Below are positions 47,162-58,101 of a stretch of 64,000 nt of DNA, in pieces. How positions within the stretch are numbered: position 1 is the first letter of the stretch; each line of letters starts with the position of its first letter. The notes under the pieces are model-generated. The model made no database searches, had not been told where the DNA came from, and was given only the letters and a program-made list of their open reading frames with translations. Source of the stretch: Branchiostoma lanceolatum (lineage: Eukaryota; Chordata; Leptocardii; Amphioxiformes; Branchiostomatidae). Location: positions 17,210,769 through 17,274,768 of the forward strand of contig NC_089727.1 in assembly GCF_035083965.1 (NCBI RefSeq). The letters run 5' to 3'. The translations under genes and the position numbers were made by a program.

Positions 47162-47557
47162 GGCCATGTTGATTTGATTATATGGATGACATGGCCCTTA
47201 AACTGATGCGAGCATGAGAATGAAAAAAAGTTTGGCGAAAAAAAGTTGCCTTCAGTATGAAATCTACGTAGTTAGGAAGGATGAACAAAAGCAAACATAC
47301 AGAGTATGGTATGACGAAATATAGATTCTTTTATTTTTCTTTCAAAACTCTTCCTTGAATTTAGAATTGACTTTGTCATTCTACAACCTTAGTATCCGTT
47401 TTCCATAATATTTTGTTCGCAATTTACAACAAAAATTTCCTCATTTTGCAGCTCTTTTTCATGATTTACAGTATGGCCGAAAGTTTGTTTTTTTCCTGAA
47501 ACGGGCGAAATTTGGTGCGTTGGCGGATGCCATCCATATAATCATGTCAACATGGCC
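47162..47557. mobile_element. MITE with TTA target duplication
   Basis: The left end begins GGCCATGTTGA and the right end closes TCAACATGGCC. Inner TATGGATGACAT words are inverted too. TTA flanks both sides (47159-47161 and 47558-47560). The three-base TTA and GGCC-type ends point to a PIF/Harbinger-derived MITE. Confidence 0.8.
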
Positions 47558-47560
47558 TTA

Positions 47561-48582
47561 TTTGGAGAAGATTCTTAACTGGCATAATCTTTGCAAATGA
47601 GAGCATTTGCATAATCAAGGAGAAACATTTATAATATGATGATATTATGCAAAGAGTTAGCATCATTTTGTAAAGGTATGAGCTCGTGGAACTCAAGCTA
47701 TTATAGTACCAGGGTACAAATACGGAAACTACAGTGGCAGTAGATTGGACTGTACAATAGGTATACTTAAGAACTATTTTAGGAAGTTTTCAATTCACAC
47801 GCCTGTCTATAAAGTGTTACTGTTCTGAAGTGATCCATGGTGTTTTCAATGAATATATATTTTAATTCTGCAAGCATGTCAGGTCAATACACAATTTAGC
47901 TGATGTTTGATACTGTAGAACTGAGGTAGCACCAAATAGCTGGTCTTAAGTTTCACCATTTTGGTCCAAGATCCATTGATATGCAAATGAGCGAAATGGT
48001 TTGTCGACAAGTAATATATTTTTACAGAAATGTGAATAAAATCTACATCAAATTCGTAACCCTTAACAAGGGTGCCTGGCCTTTAGGATGCTACATGTAT
48101 TTCATTTCATTCATTTCATAGAGGTACAAGTCTGTGACTTCTCAGACTGGGCTTCAGTGTATTTGCCGTGTGAGGGGGGGGGGGGGGGGGGGGCTCGTCT
48201 CTATTGGAATTCTTTCGATTTGCTGTTTCAAGGGCCTTGTTTTTATAGGGCAACCAAAGCAATATTAGGGCCCAAAATGGAACTATAAAAAAGGCTGAAA
48301 TCTTTATGGTAGTAACATTTACTAATATTGTTTAGCACAATTGCGTAATAACTTCATACTTTGAGGATTTCAAAACCGCGCAAAATCGTGCCTTATGGTG
48401 ATCTCCATAGTTTCGCGAGCCTACAAAAACTCCGGCCACGATTTTCATTGAGTTCTCACATCACAACAACGTCGTATTTTTGCATCATGGACGTTGCTAT
48501 AAATTGTGATAGCGTTGTTTGAACTAACCATGTATATAAATGACTGAAATAAATTGACTTTCAAATGTTATTTTTTGGACCC
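47561..48582. other. non-coding stretch
   Basis: 3' flank of the LRR receptor and AT-rich sequence, with a G run at 48174-48193. No exon is seen. Confidence 0.45.
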
Positions 48583-48678
48583 TCATATTGTTTGCCTTTC
48601 CTTTAAAAAACTCCTTAGACCAGCACCCTTCTGTCTGGGGTTCTTTTGTGGTGAATCAACATGTTCATACGGGTGAGG
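48583..48678 (-). other. in-frame continuation past the LRR receptor stop
   Basis: After the TAG, the same frame stays open for 31 codons to a TGA at 48583-48585 and reads PHPYEHVDSPQKNPRQ, clearly another copy of the tail repeat. In the other units the codon at the stop position is CAG (Gln in SQPHLYE). Confidence 0.75.
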
Positions 48679-51432
48679 CTATGAGACAGCTGGCAAGGCA
48701 TCAGCACCTTTGCGGGCTGGAGAAAGTGGGGGAGGCTCATCTCCAGGGGGTACGATTTTGTCGGCTGTTCCAATCGCCTTACTTTTAGCAATTTGCCTCA
48801 GACTTGCATTTTTGGGTTTGCAATTCTTTTGCAGCGTGTCCACACCTTCATACAGGTGTGGTTGTGAGCAAGCTAACGGGGTATAAGCACCTTTACGGGG
48901 TGGGGGAAGTGGGGGAGGATCATCTTCAGGGGGTACGATTTTGTCGGCTGTTCCAATGGCCTTACTTTTAGCAATTTGCCTCAGACTTGCAGTTTTGGGT
49001 TTGCAATTCTTTTGCAGCGTGTCCACACCTTCATACAGGTGAGGTTGTGAGATAGCTAACGGGGTATAAGCACCTTTACGGGGTGGGGGAAGTGGGGGAG
49101 GTTCATCATTAGTGGGTTTGTTTTTGTGGCCTGTTCCAAAGATCCTGTTCTGGGCAAAATGCATTTGACCTATACCTTTCGGATTCGGCTTGTTTTGTGG
49201 TGAGTCAACGTCTTCGTACAGGTGGGGCTCTGAGACCTCTTGCAAGGTGGTGGCATCTTTACGGGGTGGGGGAAGTGGGGGAGGCTCATCTTTAGTGGCT
49301 TTGTTTTTGTTGGCTGTTCCGAAGATCTTGTCTTTGGCCAACTCCATTTGACCTATACCTTTCAGTTTGGGGATGCTTGGTTGTGAGTCAACATCTTCAT
49401 ACAGGTGAGGTTGTGAAACCGCTGGCAAGGTATCGGAATCTTTATTGGGTGGGGGCAGTTTGGGAGGCTTTTTAGGGGCTTTGATGTGATTTTGAGCTTC
49501 AAGAGCATTTTTTTCACCACGTTTCCCTTTTGGATCTCTAGATTGTGAACTGTTAAGCGGTGAACCCACACCAGTATACAGACCATTTTGCTGTGAAACA
49601 GATAACCCTGTGTTATACGTTAGATTTGTATCTTCCAAGGACTGAGTGGTTGGCTGAGACTGGCCCTGCGTTGTCTCATCATGATCACTAGTCATTACAG
49701 TAGAGTTTGGGGTGGATTGAGTGATAGCCAGAGACTGACCTTGCCCTGTCTGATCATGACCACTGGTAGGTGCTGGGTCCTTTGGTGGTGTTCCCACAGT
49801 TACAAACATAGGATTTGTCTTTAAGGCAGCTAGCACTTTGTCATGCTTTAGATTTCCACCTTTCAGAGATTGAATGGTAGCCTGAGACTGGCCCTGATCT
49901 GTCTGATCATGACCGCTAACCATTGCAGTAACTGTGATGCTTGCGTTACTCAGTTCAGTGGTGTCCCGAGTCTGGCCATGGTTTGTATGGTCATGGCCAC
50001 TGGTCATTTCTATAGATGTTGGGTCCTGTGGTTGTGTGTCTACATCTTCGTACAAAGGATTTGGTTGCAAGGCAGATGATAGTGCATTACGTGATAGATT
50101 TCTAACATCCAAAGACTGAGTGGGTTTAAAATGAGAGTGACTCTGCCTTGTCTGATCACGACCGCTAGTCGTTACACCAGCTGTAGTGTTCGAGTTGCTA
50201 CAAACAACATTGGGATTTGGGGCCGAAGGAGGATGCCTGGTCCTCCTCTTGTACCAGATTGTGAGAATGATGCTGCCAATCAGGACAATGGCAGCTGCTG
50301 GACCAGTGATAAAGCCAATGAGAACAGGGAGAGGGAAAATGGGAGCAGATGCATGGGTACTGTCGGAAGTTACCGTAGAGGGTGTCGTTAGTGGTGCTGT
50401 TTTTGGACGTGCCGTTGAACCAGATTTGGGCTGTGTTGCAGATGTGAAGCCAACAGGATGTGCTTTTCTGCTATCATTGCTTTCTGTGTTGCCACGTGAA
50501 GAAAGTGTTGGCACTGCAGATAAAGTGAATGAGGCATGAAGATGTGTTGATGTGGCGGTCTCGTTACAGATAAGGTCTTCGGGACTAATATCTTTGAGCT
50601 TTTGTCCACGAAAGTTTTCTGGTTGGGCACAAGTAAGCTTGTTTGAGAACGAATCAGACCCGGTCATGTTTCGCCTCAAGGGGACCATCTTACAATCACA
50701 CTGCCAGGGGTTGTTGTCAATGTATACAGTCTTAATTGCTGATAACATGCCGTGGGCAGAAAGGGGAAGGACTGAGATCTGGTTTGCCTGAAGGTTCAAG
50801 TATGATAAATTGAGTAGATCAGTGAATGTACCCGGCAGGATAGAAATTATTTGGTTGGAGGAGAGGTTCACGATAGTTAAGTAGGGTAGATTAAAGAATG
50901 TACCTGCCTGGATGTTCCTTATCTGGTTGTAATTCAAATGCAATGCCACGAGGCTTAGATTTGCAAACGTACCCGTTTGGAGTTCTGTTATGCGGTTTGA
51001 AGTCAGTTCGAGTTGGAAAAGCTTATCATGATTTGAGAATACACCTTGCTTAATGTTAGTTATCCCGTTTTTATGCAGACACAACTTTCCAAGCTGGGGT
51101 AGACTTTTTAATGTTCCTATCTCAATACTCGTTATCCGATTACTTCGCAGATCCAAGTCTCTTATGGATTTGCTAAGATTTTGGGGGAAACTGATTATTT
51201 GATTATATCCGAAAGATGAAAATGATATGTTTTTTGGGAGGTCCTGGGGAATGCTGGTGAGGCCCAGCCTGTCGCAATCACAGCAAGGAGTATTTTGTGA
51301 AAACCCCAAAGGCGGAAAGGTTCTGCAGGGTAAAAAAAATGAACATTTGCATCGATGTCCAGCTTCTAGAAAGCTGGGCTTCTTCATAATGATGAGAAGG
51401 AATATCAGCAGGTGTCTCAGCTTTTTCCCCAT
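48679..51432 (-). CDS. LRR transmembrane receptor with polyproline and LYE[DG]VD tail
   Basis: One coding exon of 917 residues. An acceptor at 51445 (CTCTTTAG) implies an intron in the 5' untranslated region. Order: signal peptide (about 1-24), Cys-rich LRR N-cap (CKC, CCDCD), about seven 24-residue LRRs (70-235) with NxI/NxF cores, LRR C-cap (NPWQCDC, LTC), a Ser/Thr-rich stalk with N-glycosylation sites, one membrane helix (about 372-396), then a tail of over 500 residues. The tail has SGHDQT-type repeats, then about five units with PPPLPPPRK (class II SH3 ligand) and PHLYEDVD or PHLYEGVD (SH2-type). It resembles innate adhesion or signalling receptors without a TIR domain. The stop at 48679 falls inside another repeat unit. 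Ligand unknown. Confidence 0.88.
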   Translation of the reverse strand: MGKKLRHLLIFLLIIMKKPSFLEAGHRCKCSFFLPCRTFPPLGFSQNTPCCDCDRLGLTSIPQDLPKNISFSSFGYNQIISFPQNLSKSIRDLDLRSNRITSIEIGTLKSLPQLGKLCLHKNGITNIKQGVFSNHDKLFQLELTSNRITELQTGTFANLSLVALHLNYNQIRNIQAGTFFNLPYLTIVNLSSNQIISILPGTFTDLLNLSYLNLQANQISVLPLSAHGMLSAIKTVYIDNNPWQCDCKMVPLRRNMTGSDSFSNKLTCAQPENFRGQKLKDISPEDLICNETATSTHLHASFTLSAVPTLSSRGNTESNDSRKAHPVGFTSATQPKSGSTARPKTAPLTTPSTVTSDSTHASAPIFPLPVLIGFITGPAAAIVLIGSIILTIWYKRRTRHPPSAPNPNVVCSNSNTTAGVTTSGRDQTRQSHSHFKPTQSLDVRNLSRNALSSALQPNPLYEDVDTQPQDPTSIEMTSGHDHTNHGQTRDTTELSNASITVTAMVSGHDQTDQGQSQATIQSLKGGNLKHDKVLAALKTNPMFVTVGTPPKDPAPTSGHDQTGQGQSLAITQSTPNSTVMTSDHDETTQGQSQPTTQSLEDTNLTYNTGLSVSQQNGLYTGVGSPLNSSQSRDPKGKRGEKNALEAQNHIKAPKKPPKLPPPNKDSDTLPAVSQPHLYEDVDSQPSIPKLKGIGQMELAKDKIFGTANKNKATKDEPPPLPPPRKDATTLQEVSEPHLYEDVDSPQNKPNPKGIGQMHFAQNRIFGTGHKNKPTNDEPPPLPPPRKGAYTPLAISQPHLYEGVDTLQKNCKPKTASLRQIAKSKAIGTADKIVPPEDDPPPLPPPRKGAYTPLACSQPHLYEGVDTLQKNCKPKNASLRQIAKSKAIGTADKIVPPGDEPPPLSPARKGADALPAVS
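48799..48981 (-). repeat. 183 bp in-frame tail repeat unit (LRR receptor)
   Basis: This unit is almost identical to the segment starting at 48982, giving a 61-residue period. It is the youngest of the duplications that built the tail; upstream units are more diverged. Confidence 0.8.
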
Positions 51433-51445
51433 GTTGTCCAGCCAC

Positions 51446-52122
51446 CTAAAGAGAACAATGAGAAGGAATTATTCATCCTGACTGAACCACTGTAACATAA
51501 TCATAACATAAAATAAATGTCCCAGTTCACTATCAGTTGATGTTTCACAACATACAAAGATACTGTTTCGGGGCTCATTTTTATCTCCCTGAAAAATGGA
51601 CATATAGTTTTGGGTGTGTCTGTGTGTCCGTCTGTGTGTGTGCCTGTGTGCCTGTGTGTTTGTGTTTCCGCACTACTGTAGTCAGCATAACTCAAGAACC
51701 TCTTGATGGATTTCGATTGTATTTGATATGTGGGCGGGTGTTCTCAAGCCGAAATTCGCGGTCGATTTTGGGCCCTCTGGTATGTGATCTTTGTACTGCA
51801 GCAGAACTTCAGTTTTTGTATCTTTTGACCTGTATGTGCTATGATATACTAGTAACTAATGAGGAAACTCTATATTTGCAGTGTCTTCCATTATAAGACT
51901 CAAATACATGAAACATACTTAGCATATGGCAAGTGGAGCATCAACAGATACCAATTATGCAAATAAGTTCCGAATTTGCATAATTAGTGCAAAAGCGCCA
52001 TAATTCATCTAAGTGGAAAATGATAGGACTGTCAATATTGCAACATGTATAAGTTAGATAACGATGTTTATGACCAAGCAGATATTATATAAATGTATAA
52101 GTTATTTGCATAAACAGAACAG
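51446..52122. other. 5' flank of the LRR receptor with a dispersed repeat
   Basis: Positions about 51590-51760 carry a TGTGTGTCTGTG-rich run followed by AGCATAACTCAAGAACCTCT. The same pattern, inverted, lies at about 56545-56690 and a partial one at 58590-58650, so it is a dispersed repeat family. Confidence 0.5.
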
Positions 52123-52269
52123 TTCATGGAGATATGAGGTCTCCGAACTCTTGTTGGAAATAGTTACACTGACGCAACTAAGCCAAAAATGTAGATGCAC
52201 AAGATAAAAAACTAGAATGTCAGCGGAACAATACACAACAAGAGTTCGGAGACCTTATACCTCCATGAA
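52123..52269. mobile_element. hairpin MITE
   Basis: The inverted ends share GGTCTCCGAACTCTTGTT and AACAAGAGTTCGGAGACC, with TCATGGAG-type outer words. A single diverged end of this family lies at about 54370-54405. Confidence 0.65.
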
Positions 52270-52926
52270 ATGTTTGAGCCTTTGAAGACTTATTATTTCA
52301 TATTGTCTGATTGATGATACAAATATGGCTGTAATTAGCATAATCCATGTCAAATGATGGTCTTCTCTACCCACATTCTATATGGTATGTGTGAAAGTCC
52401 TTCCTTTTGGCAGAATACCATGTTTACGTTTCATCATCAATTATGTGAATGACCTGTATATTTACATAATCTGTGTAGGACTCTTCTTACTGCAGGGTGT
52501 GGTTCGACGCTGAGGAACTTCCGACACCATGTAGACAAGTCTGCGCGTGGTAGATTACTGTGAGGTAGCCCGTGCGCCAGGGGTTAACCGCACTCTTGAC
52601 AAACGTAGAGCCGGCCCAGTGGCCTGTCAGAGACAGGACGACTGGAGCTATAAGTTTGCTGCAGCGGACAGCCAATAATCTAAACATATTGATGTACACA
52701 TTCAACTAACTTAGGCATGTTACAAGTATGTAATTCCCACCATTAACCACAGCGGGTTATGATCAAACGTTTGCAGAACGATTTTCCAAGTTACATTTTG
52801 CATTTTTGACAACTTGCAATTGCAACATTGTAGGTAACGAAACAAAAGTATTTAAAGGATGTACACACTACACATGGCATTTGGAATTTCAATTTCTTTA
52901 AAATGGTGTAAATATGTAACTGTTAT
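52270..52926. other. non-coding stretch
   Basis: No exon is seen. Positions about 52768-52845 are matched in inverted orientation at about 56964-57047. Confidence 0.45.
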
Positions 52927-53864
52927 GTTTACTCGTGACACGTTACACATTAGATTAAGCATCCTGTTGGAAAAATAAAGTCAAAAACGGTGTCGAATCA
53001 CGTTTGACAATTATGCTCCAAATTGAGTGGCCTCTAAACAGTTTTGTGATTACAAAAATTAGACTTAGTCATGGTTGGTCTTAGATTTTGTTGCTTTCTG
53101 GTACTGTAACTGTGATTTGAATAAGTCCTTACATTGTACTGAAAAATAGGAACTTTTGTGGATTACTTGATGCTGTGGCCTTAGGATGAAACCATTCCTT
53201 TACAGTGCCAGTACCAATGCCTGCAGAAATACTCAATTCAAAATTGAAATATTTTGAAATGGACTGCGTACCGCTGTCAACTGCTTAGGCACTTTAGATA
53301 TTTTGAAATTCATGAAAACACGCTACACATGTTTACTGACTACTTTGAATTTTTATACACTTGCCTTTAAGATTCATACCAACTTACCTTCTGGTCTAGT
53401 CAGAAGCGTGTATCTACCGTTGGTTCGTTCTTACCAGGGAGTTACGAGGGCCTTTGTTGCTGTTGTGCTGGTAGGATATCGGCTTCAGTAGCTGTTCCGC
53501 AACGCAGTGTGGCAAACAGTTTGAGATTAGCTCTTATTTATATTTTGATTGTCTGAAGCTGGGTATTTGAATGTTACCATTCATAATGATGAATAATCAT
53601 GATTTGCTTGTTGCTCAAAATTTTACAGACCTGCATGCATGGTCTTGTTGGGGCTGTCAATTGTTCTGCTATTCTCAATTGCTGCTAAGCATTTGAAACG
53701 AAGTATGCACATCGTATGGAAGTTGAAATCTGCAGTATGTAATTGCGATGACACAATGGTCGAAAAGTACACCAGTGAGGCTCTACCTGTATACTTGATA
53801 TATTGATTGTCTGAATCTACCTGATGAATATTGATGTTTAGCAGGTTGTTTACTCCTTGTTGCC
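52927..53864. repeat. segmental duplication, left copy
   Basis: This matches 57203-58101 in direct orientation with small indels over about 0.9 kb. Neither copy has a coding frame that I can support. Confidence 0.85.
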
Positions 53865-54956
53865 GCGGTTACTGATACAAAGAATAAATAGATTTACAAA
53901 ATGTAAACACTGACGCTAAATGTTCTCAAGTCACCCGTCAAAAACTAGAAAAAAACAATGAAAAATTTAGCCAAAAATTCAAGTCCAAATGTCCACACAT
54001 GACTGGCACATGAACCACAGTATTTCACTCTAGAGGGGCAAAATGCACCATCAAATATGGCATACCTATATTGCAAAAAGGGCTTATCATAGGCTCACCC
54101 CAACATAAGCCTCACTTTGGTGCATGACCCGAGTTGACCCCGGAAAATTCAGAATGGCCGCCGTAATTGGCAAGAGGTATATTTGCGTCATCCGGCAGGT
54201 GTGGATACGTCCGTCTTTTTGTGTTTAAAGGAGATGACTGTCATACATACGATATATGTAATTTTGATAAAGAAGTAGGACAATAATTTCAAATACGTTT
54301 TGCTAATTGCATCCTTTTACATGTTAAATAAGACAACATAAAACAAGAAATTTGCAATAGCTCTAAATGTTTCATGGAGGTTTTATGGTCTAGGAACTCT
54401 TGTTTGAAAATGGGAAATGAGCTAAAATATGAAGTTCGCATACATATACTATATACTATGGCGTGTACTACCAAATGTCTTTTAATCTGGTAACCAACTC
54501 GATAATTGTTCATTTCCATAGTTTCGCAAATGATTGTACGGATGAGGAAACGGTAACGACTCAAAATCCGACGACAAAATTCCCTGCTGGCGTGGCCTCA
54601 GTCGGGTCTCTATCATTAATGTTATATCATGATTATTACTACATCAAGAGTTCATAATTTTTGTAGTAATTGAAATCTTCCTACTAGCCAAGCCCTGTAA
54701 TAAAGGGAAGAGAGCAATTTGACTTTTACTGTTATGGGTGAACATCATCATCATGGGTGAACAACATTATCGACAATGTCTGGTGGTACCTTTATATCCA
54801 CTTTACCTGCGCACTGCCGTCTATTTAACGCCATAATTTCTAACCGTCAAATTGCGGGTGTCTTTGGTGGCTTGCAATTTTCGCGTGCATTGTGTGACTT
54901 ATTTATACATGTTGCAGAAAGCTATGAGTTGACCATTAATAGTCGGCGTAGGGTTG
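53865..54956. other. non-coding stretch
   Basis: AT-rich sequence with a fragment of the hairpin family of 52123-52269 near 54370. No exon. Confidence 0.45.
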
Positions 54957-56403
54957 TTACAGTTTCTTAGCCTTTTGTCCGTACCCAGTAGGATGCCCTT
55001 CATTCACGGAAAGAGAATTCACGGCGAACCATTGAGACAATCTTTGGAGATCGGTTTGAAGGGCGGTCTCAATGTTCCCAACATCTTTGCTGCTGTAGTG
55101 GATGACCGTATCGTCGGCATACATTGAAATTTCGCAACTTTGGATACAGTTTGGCATATCATTTCAGATCCAGTCCGACCTGGGATGGACTTCAGATCCA
55201 GTCCGACCTGGGAATATGGGACGCACAAGTTGAATGTATGGTATCAAAGGGGAGCAAGCGCCTCTTTCTGCTGTGCCGATTGCGCCGAGCTGGCCTTCCG
55301 ACAGAGGACCTGGCGGACATCTATTGCGGGTATGTTCGACCGCTCCTCGAGTATGCAGTCCCAGTTTGGAACGCCGCCCTCAACAACAGCCAAATCAACA
55401 GGCTGAAACGCGTTCAGAAACGTGCCTGTAAGATCATATTGGGTCGCCAGTATACCTCGTACACGGACACACTGAGAGCATTAAATCTACAAACTCTTTC
55501 TGACCGCAGACACGACCTCTGCATGACCTTTGCAAACAAAGTGAGACAATCGCCACGTTTCTGTTCCTGGCTACCTCCGACTCGAGGAGAACAGCACGGC
55601 AGACTGTTGAGGAACTCACTCCAGTACTCTAAAGCCAGGGGTACTAAACGTTACACCACGAGTGCGAAACCTGCGCTGGCTCAACTTCTTGGTCGACAAA
55701 AAAACTGACCCATTATTCTGGATGACAGTAACCTTGCTTTTATATTAGTAATATCGAACATAGATACAGCTTTTAATTGTGTTGGTCAACGTCTCGACGA
55801 TTATTGAGAAGTCTGATCTGTTAACCACGCTACTTGTACATAGAAATATTATCGTGTCGACTTAACTGCACACGTGATTGTAAGCTACGGCACAATTCAG
55901 TCTCCATACTGAAATGCCGTTTTGTTCCATGTTTTTATCAATAAACCAATTACTACTACTTATTTACGTAAATAATGAATAACAGTGGTCCGAAAATTAA
56001 ACTTGGGGTACGCCATACTTCACTGCATGAAATTCAGAAATGGCTCCATTAACAGCGGTGCAATGCTTTCTACCGGAGAGGTAAGAAGTGAACCAGTCAA
56101 GGGGTCCATCCTAAACCCCGTACTTGAACAGTTTTTGAAGAAGGATGGCATGGTCAATAGTATCAAACGCCTCTGGTAGATCGATAGATACAGCACCTGT
56201 AAGCTCTCCAGCATTCACGGCTCCCAGCCATTTCTCAACTAGTAGATGTGTTGTAGACTGTGTCGAGTGTTTCGGTCTGAAACCGGATTGAACCTCAAAG
56301 AGAATGTTGTTTTCTGTGAGATACTCGTACATTTGACTATGCACATCTCTCTCGAGGATTTTTGAAACAGCTGGTAAAATGCTAACTGGTCTGTAGTCCT
56401 ATC
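54957..56403 (-). mobile_element. older 5'-truncated LINE fragment (CR1/L2-type reverse transcriptase)
   Basis: Minus-strand reverse transcriptase pieces in order: DYRPVSILPAVSKILER, SGFRPKHSTQSTTHLL and LPEAFDTIDHAIL (56403-56160), then DWFTSYLSGRKHCTAVNG and FGPLLFIIYVN (to 55966), then after an insertion PNCIQS and MYADDTVIHYSS with SLSVN (55157-54957). It contains motif A and motif C (YADD). There are at least two frame disruptions besides the insertion, so it is dead. The family name is tentative. Confidence 0.75.
55165..55961 (+). mobile_element. younger 5'-truncated LINE copy inserted into the older one
   Basis: This plus-strand C-terminal LINE piece reads RLFLLCRLRRAGLP, YVRPLLEYAVPVWN and RVQKRACKIILGRQY and stops at 55708. 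A 3' tail follows with AATAAACCAATTACTACTACT. ATTT flanks both sides (55161-55164 and 55962-55965), consistent with a short target duplication. Removing it restores YVND-MPNC in the older element. A 27 bp tandem duplication sits at its 5' end. Confidence 0.8.
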
Positions 56404-57202
56404 ATGACAAGTTATCTATTACCCAAAAAGCAAAAAAAAGAAAACGGAAGTTCCACTGCAGTACCAAGACCAAACCAGTGGGCCCAAAATTGACATTGAC
56501 CTTTGTCTTCCCAAGACCTACCCTGGCTGCCCACATACCAAATACCTTCTTAGTCCATTCAGAGGTTCTTGAGTTATGCTAACTACAAAATCCGGAAGCA
56601 CAAACACACACATACTATTAGACAGACAGACACATACACACACAGACATGCCAAAAACTATACCTCCATTTTTCATGTCAGTAAATATATTGGTTTACCG
56701 GTGCACCAACAGTCTACTTAGGTGCACAGCTCAAATGTTGGGTGCGCTTAAGTACATATGTACCCGGTATTTCGAGTTCTATGTTTTACTAGTGCCCCAC
56801 TAAACAAAAGGCAGAATTTTGATTGACATAGATCGGAGAATGTGCCACTGGTTATACATATGCATGCATGCTGGTTACCTGGTTGTCACTGCTCTTCAAC
56901 CAGATCACTAATATAACTGTTGTTCCGGTATTATCTGCGGTGTGTACATCATTGAAATCATTTTTTCCTGTTACCTACAATGTTGCAAATTGTCAAAAAT
57001 GCAAAATGTAATTCGGAAAATCGTTCTGCAAACATGTGATCTTGCCGAAAATCATGTTTGCATCAAACCACAGAATAGCTAATGCCAAACCCATGGCCAG
57101 TGGAATTGCATTTTTTTTCAACATGCTGTTGATATGAAGAAGAACTTTATTGCACGACAATTGTACATGGTACAAAATATGGCAAGAATTCGTCAACTGT
57201 CA
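56404..57202. other. repeat-rich non-coding stretch
   Basis: Holds the inverted copy of the CA/TG-rich dispersed repeat (about 56545-56690), the inverted match to 52768-52845, and a retroposon tail near 57138-57186. Confidence 0.5.
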
Positions 57203-58101
57203 GGTTTACTCGTCAAACGTAAGAAATTAGATTAAGCAGCCTGTTGGCAAAATAAAGTCGAAAACGGTGTCGAATCATGTTCCAAATTGAGTAGCGTCTA
57301 AACATATTTGTGATTTTAAAAATTAGACTTAGTCATGGTTGGTCTTAGATTTTGTTGCTTTCTGGTACTGTTACCTTGCATTGTACTGGTAAGTAGGAAT
57401 TTCTATGGATTACTTTATGCCTTCGGATGAATTCATTCGTTTACAGTGCCAATGCCTGCAGAAATATTCAATTCAAAGAAAATGAAATATTTTGAAATGG
57501 ACTGCGTACTGCTTAGGCACTTTAGATATTTTGAAATTCATGAAAACACGCTACACATGTTTACTGACTACTTTGAATTTGTATACACTTACCTTTAAGA
57601 TTCATACAAACTTACCTTCTGGTCTAGTCAGGATACCTTTACCTTCCGTTGGTTCGTTTTTACCAGGGAGTTACGAGGACCCTTCTTGCTGTTGTGCTGG
57701 TAGGATATCGGCTTCAGTAGCTGTTCCGCAACGCAGTGTGACTAACAGTTTGAGATTACAGCGTAGCTCTTATTCATATTTTGATTGTCTGAAGCTGGGT
57801 ATTTGAATATTACCATTCATAATGATAAATAATCATGGTTTTGTTTGTTGCTCAAAATTTTACAGACCTGCATGCATGGTCTTGTTGGGGCTGTCAATTG
57901 TTCTGCTATTTTCAATTGCTGCTAAACATTTGAAACGAAGTACGCACAACTTATGGAAGTTGAAATCTGCAGTATGTCATCGCGATGACACAATGGTCGA
58001 AAAGTACACTAGTGAGGCTCTACCTGTATGCTTAATATATTTATTGTCTGAATCTGCCTGATGAATATTAATGTTGAGTGGGTTGTTTACTCCCTGTTGC
58101 C
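57203..58101. repeat. segmental duplication, right copy
   Basis: Direct copy of 52927-53864. A short third piece (GCACTTTAGATATTTTGAAA) occurs at about 58223-58242. Confidence 0.85.

Noticed and set aside
53303-53491. Frames within the duplicated segment (also near 57492-57806)
   Set aside because: The two copies do not preserve a common full frame and show no domain; treated as non-coding duplication.
54969-55020. Possible separate gene carrying YADD
   Set aside because: It is the catalytic motif of the minus-strand LINE reverse transcriptase, not a host gene.
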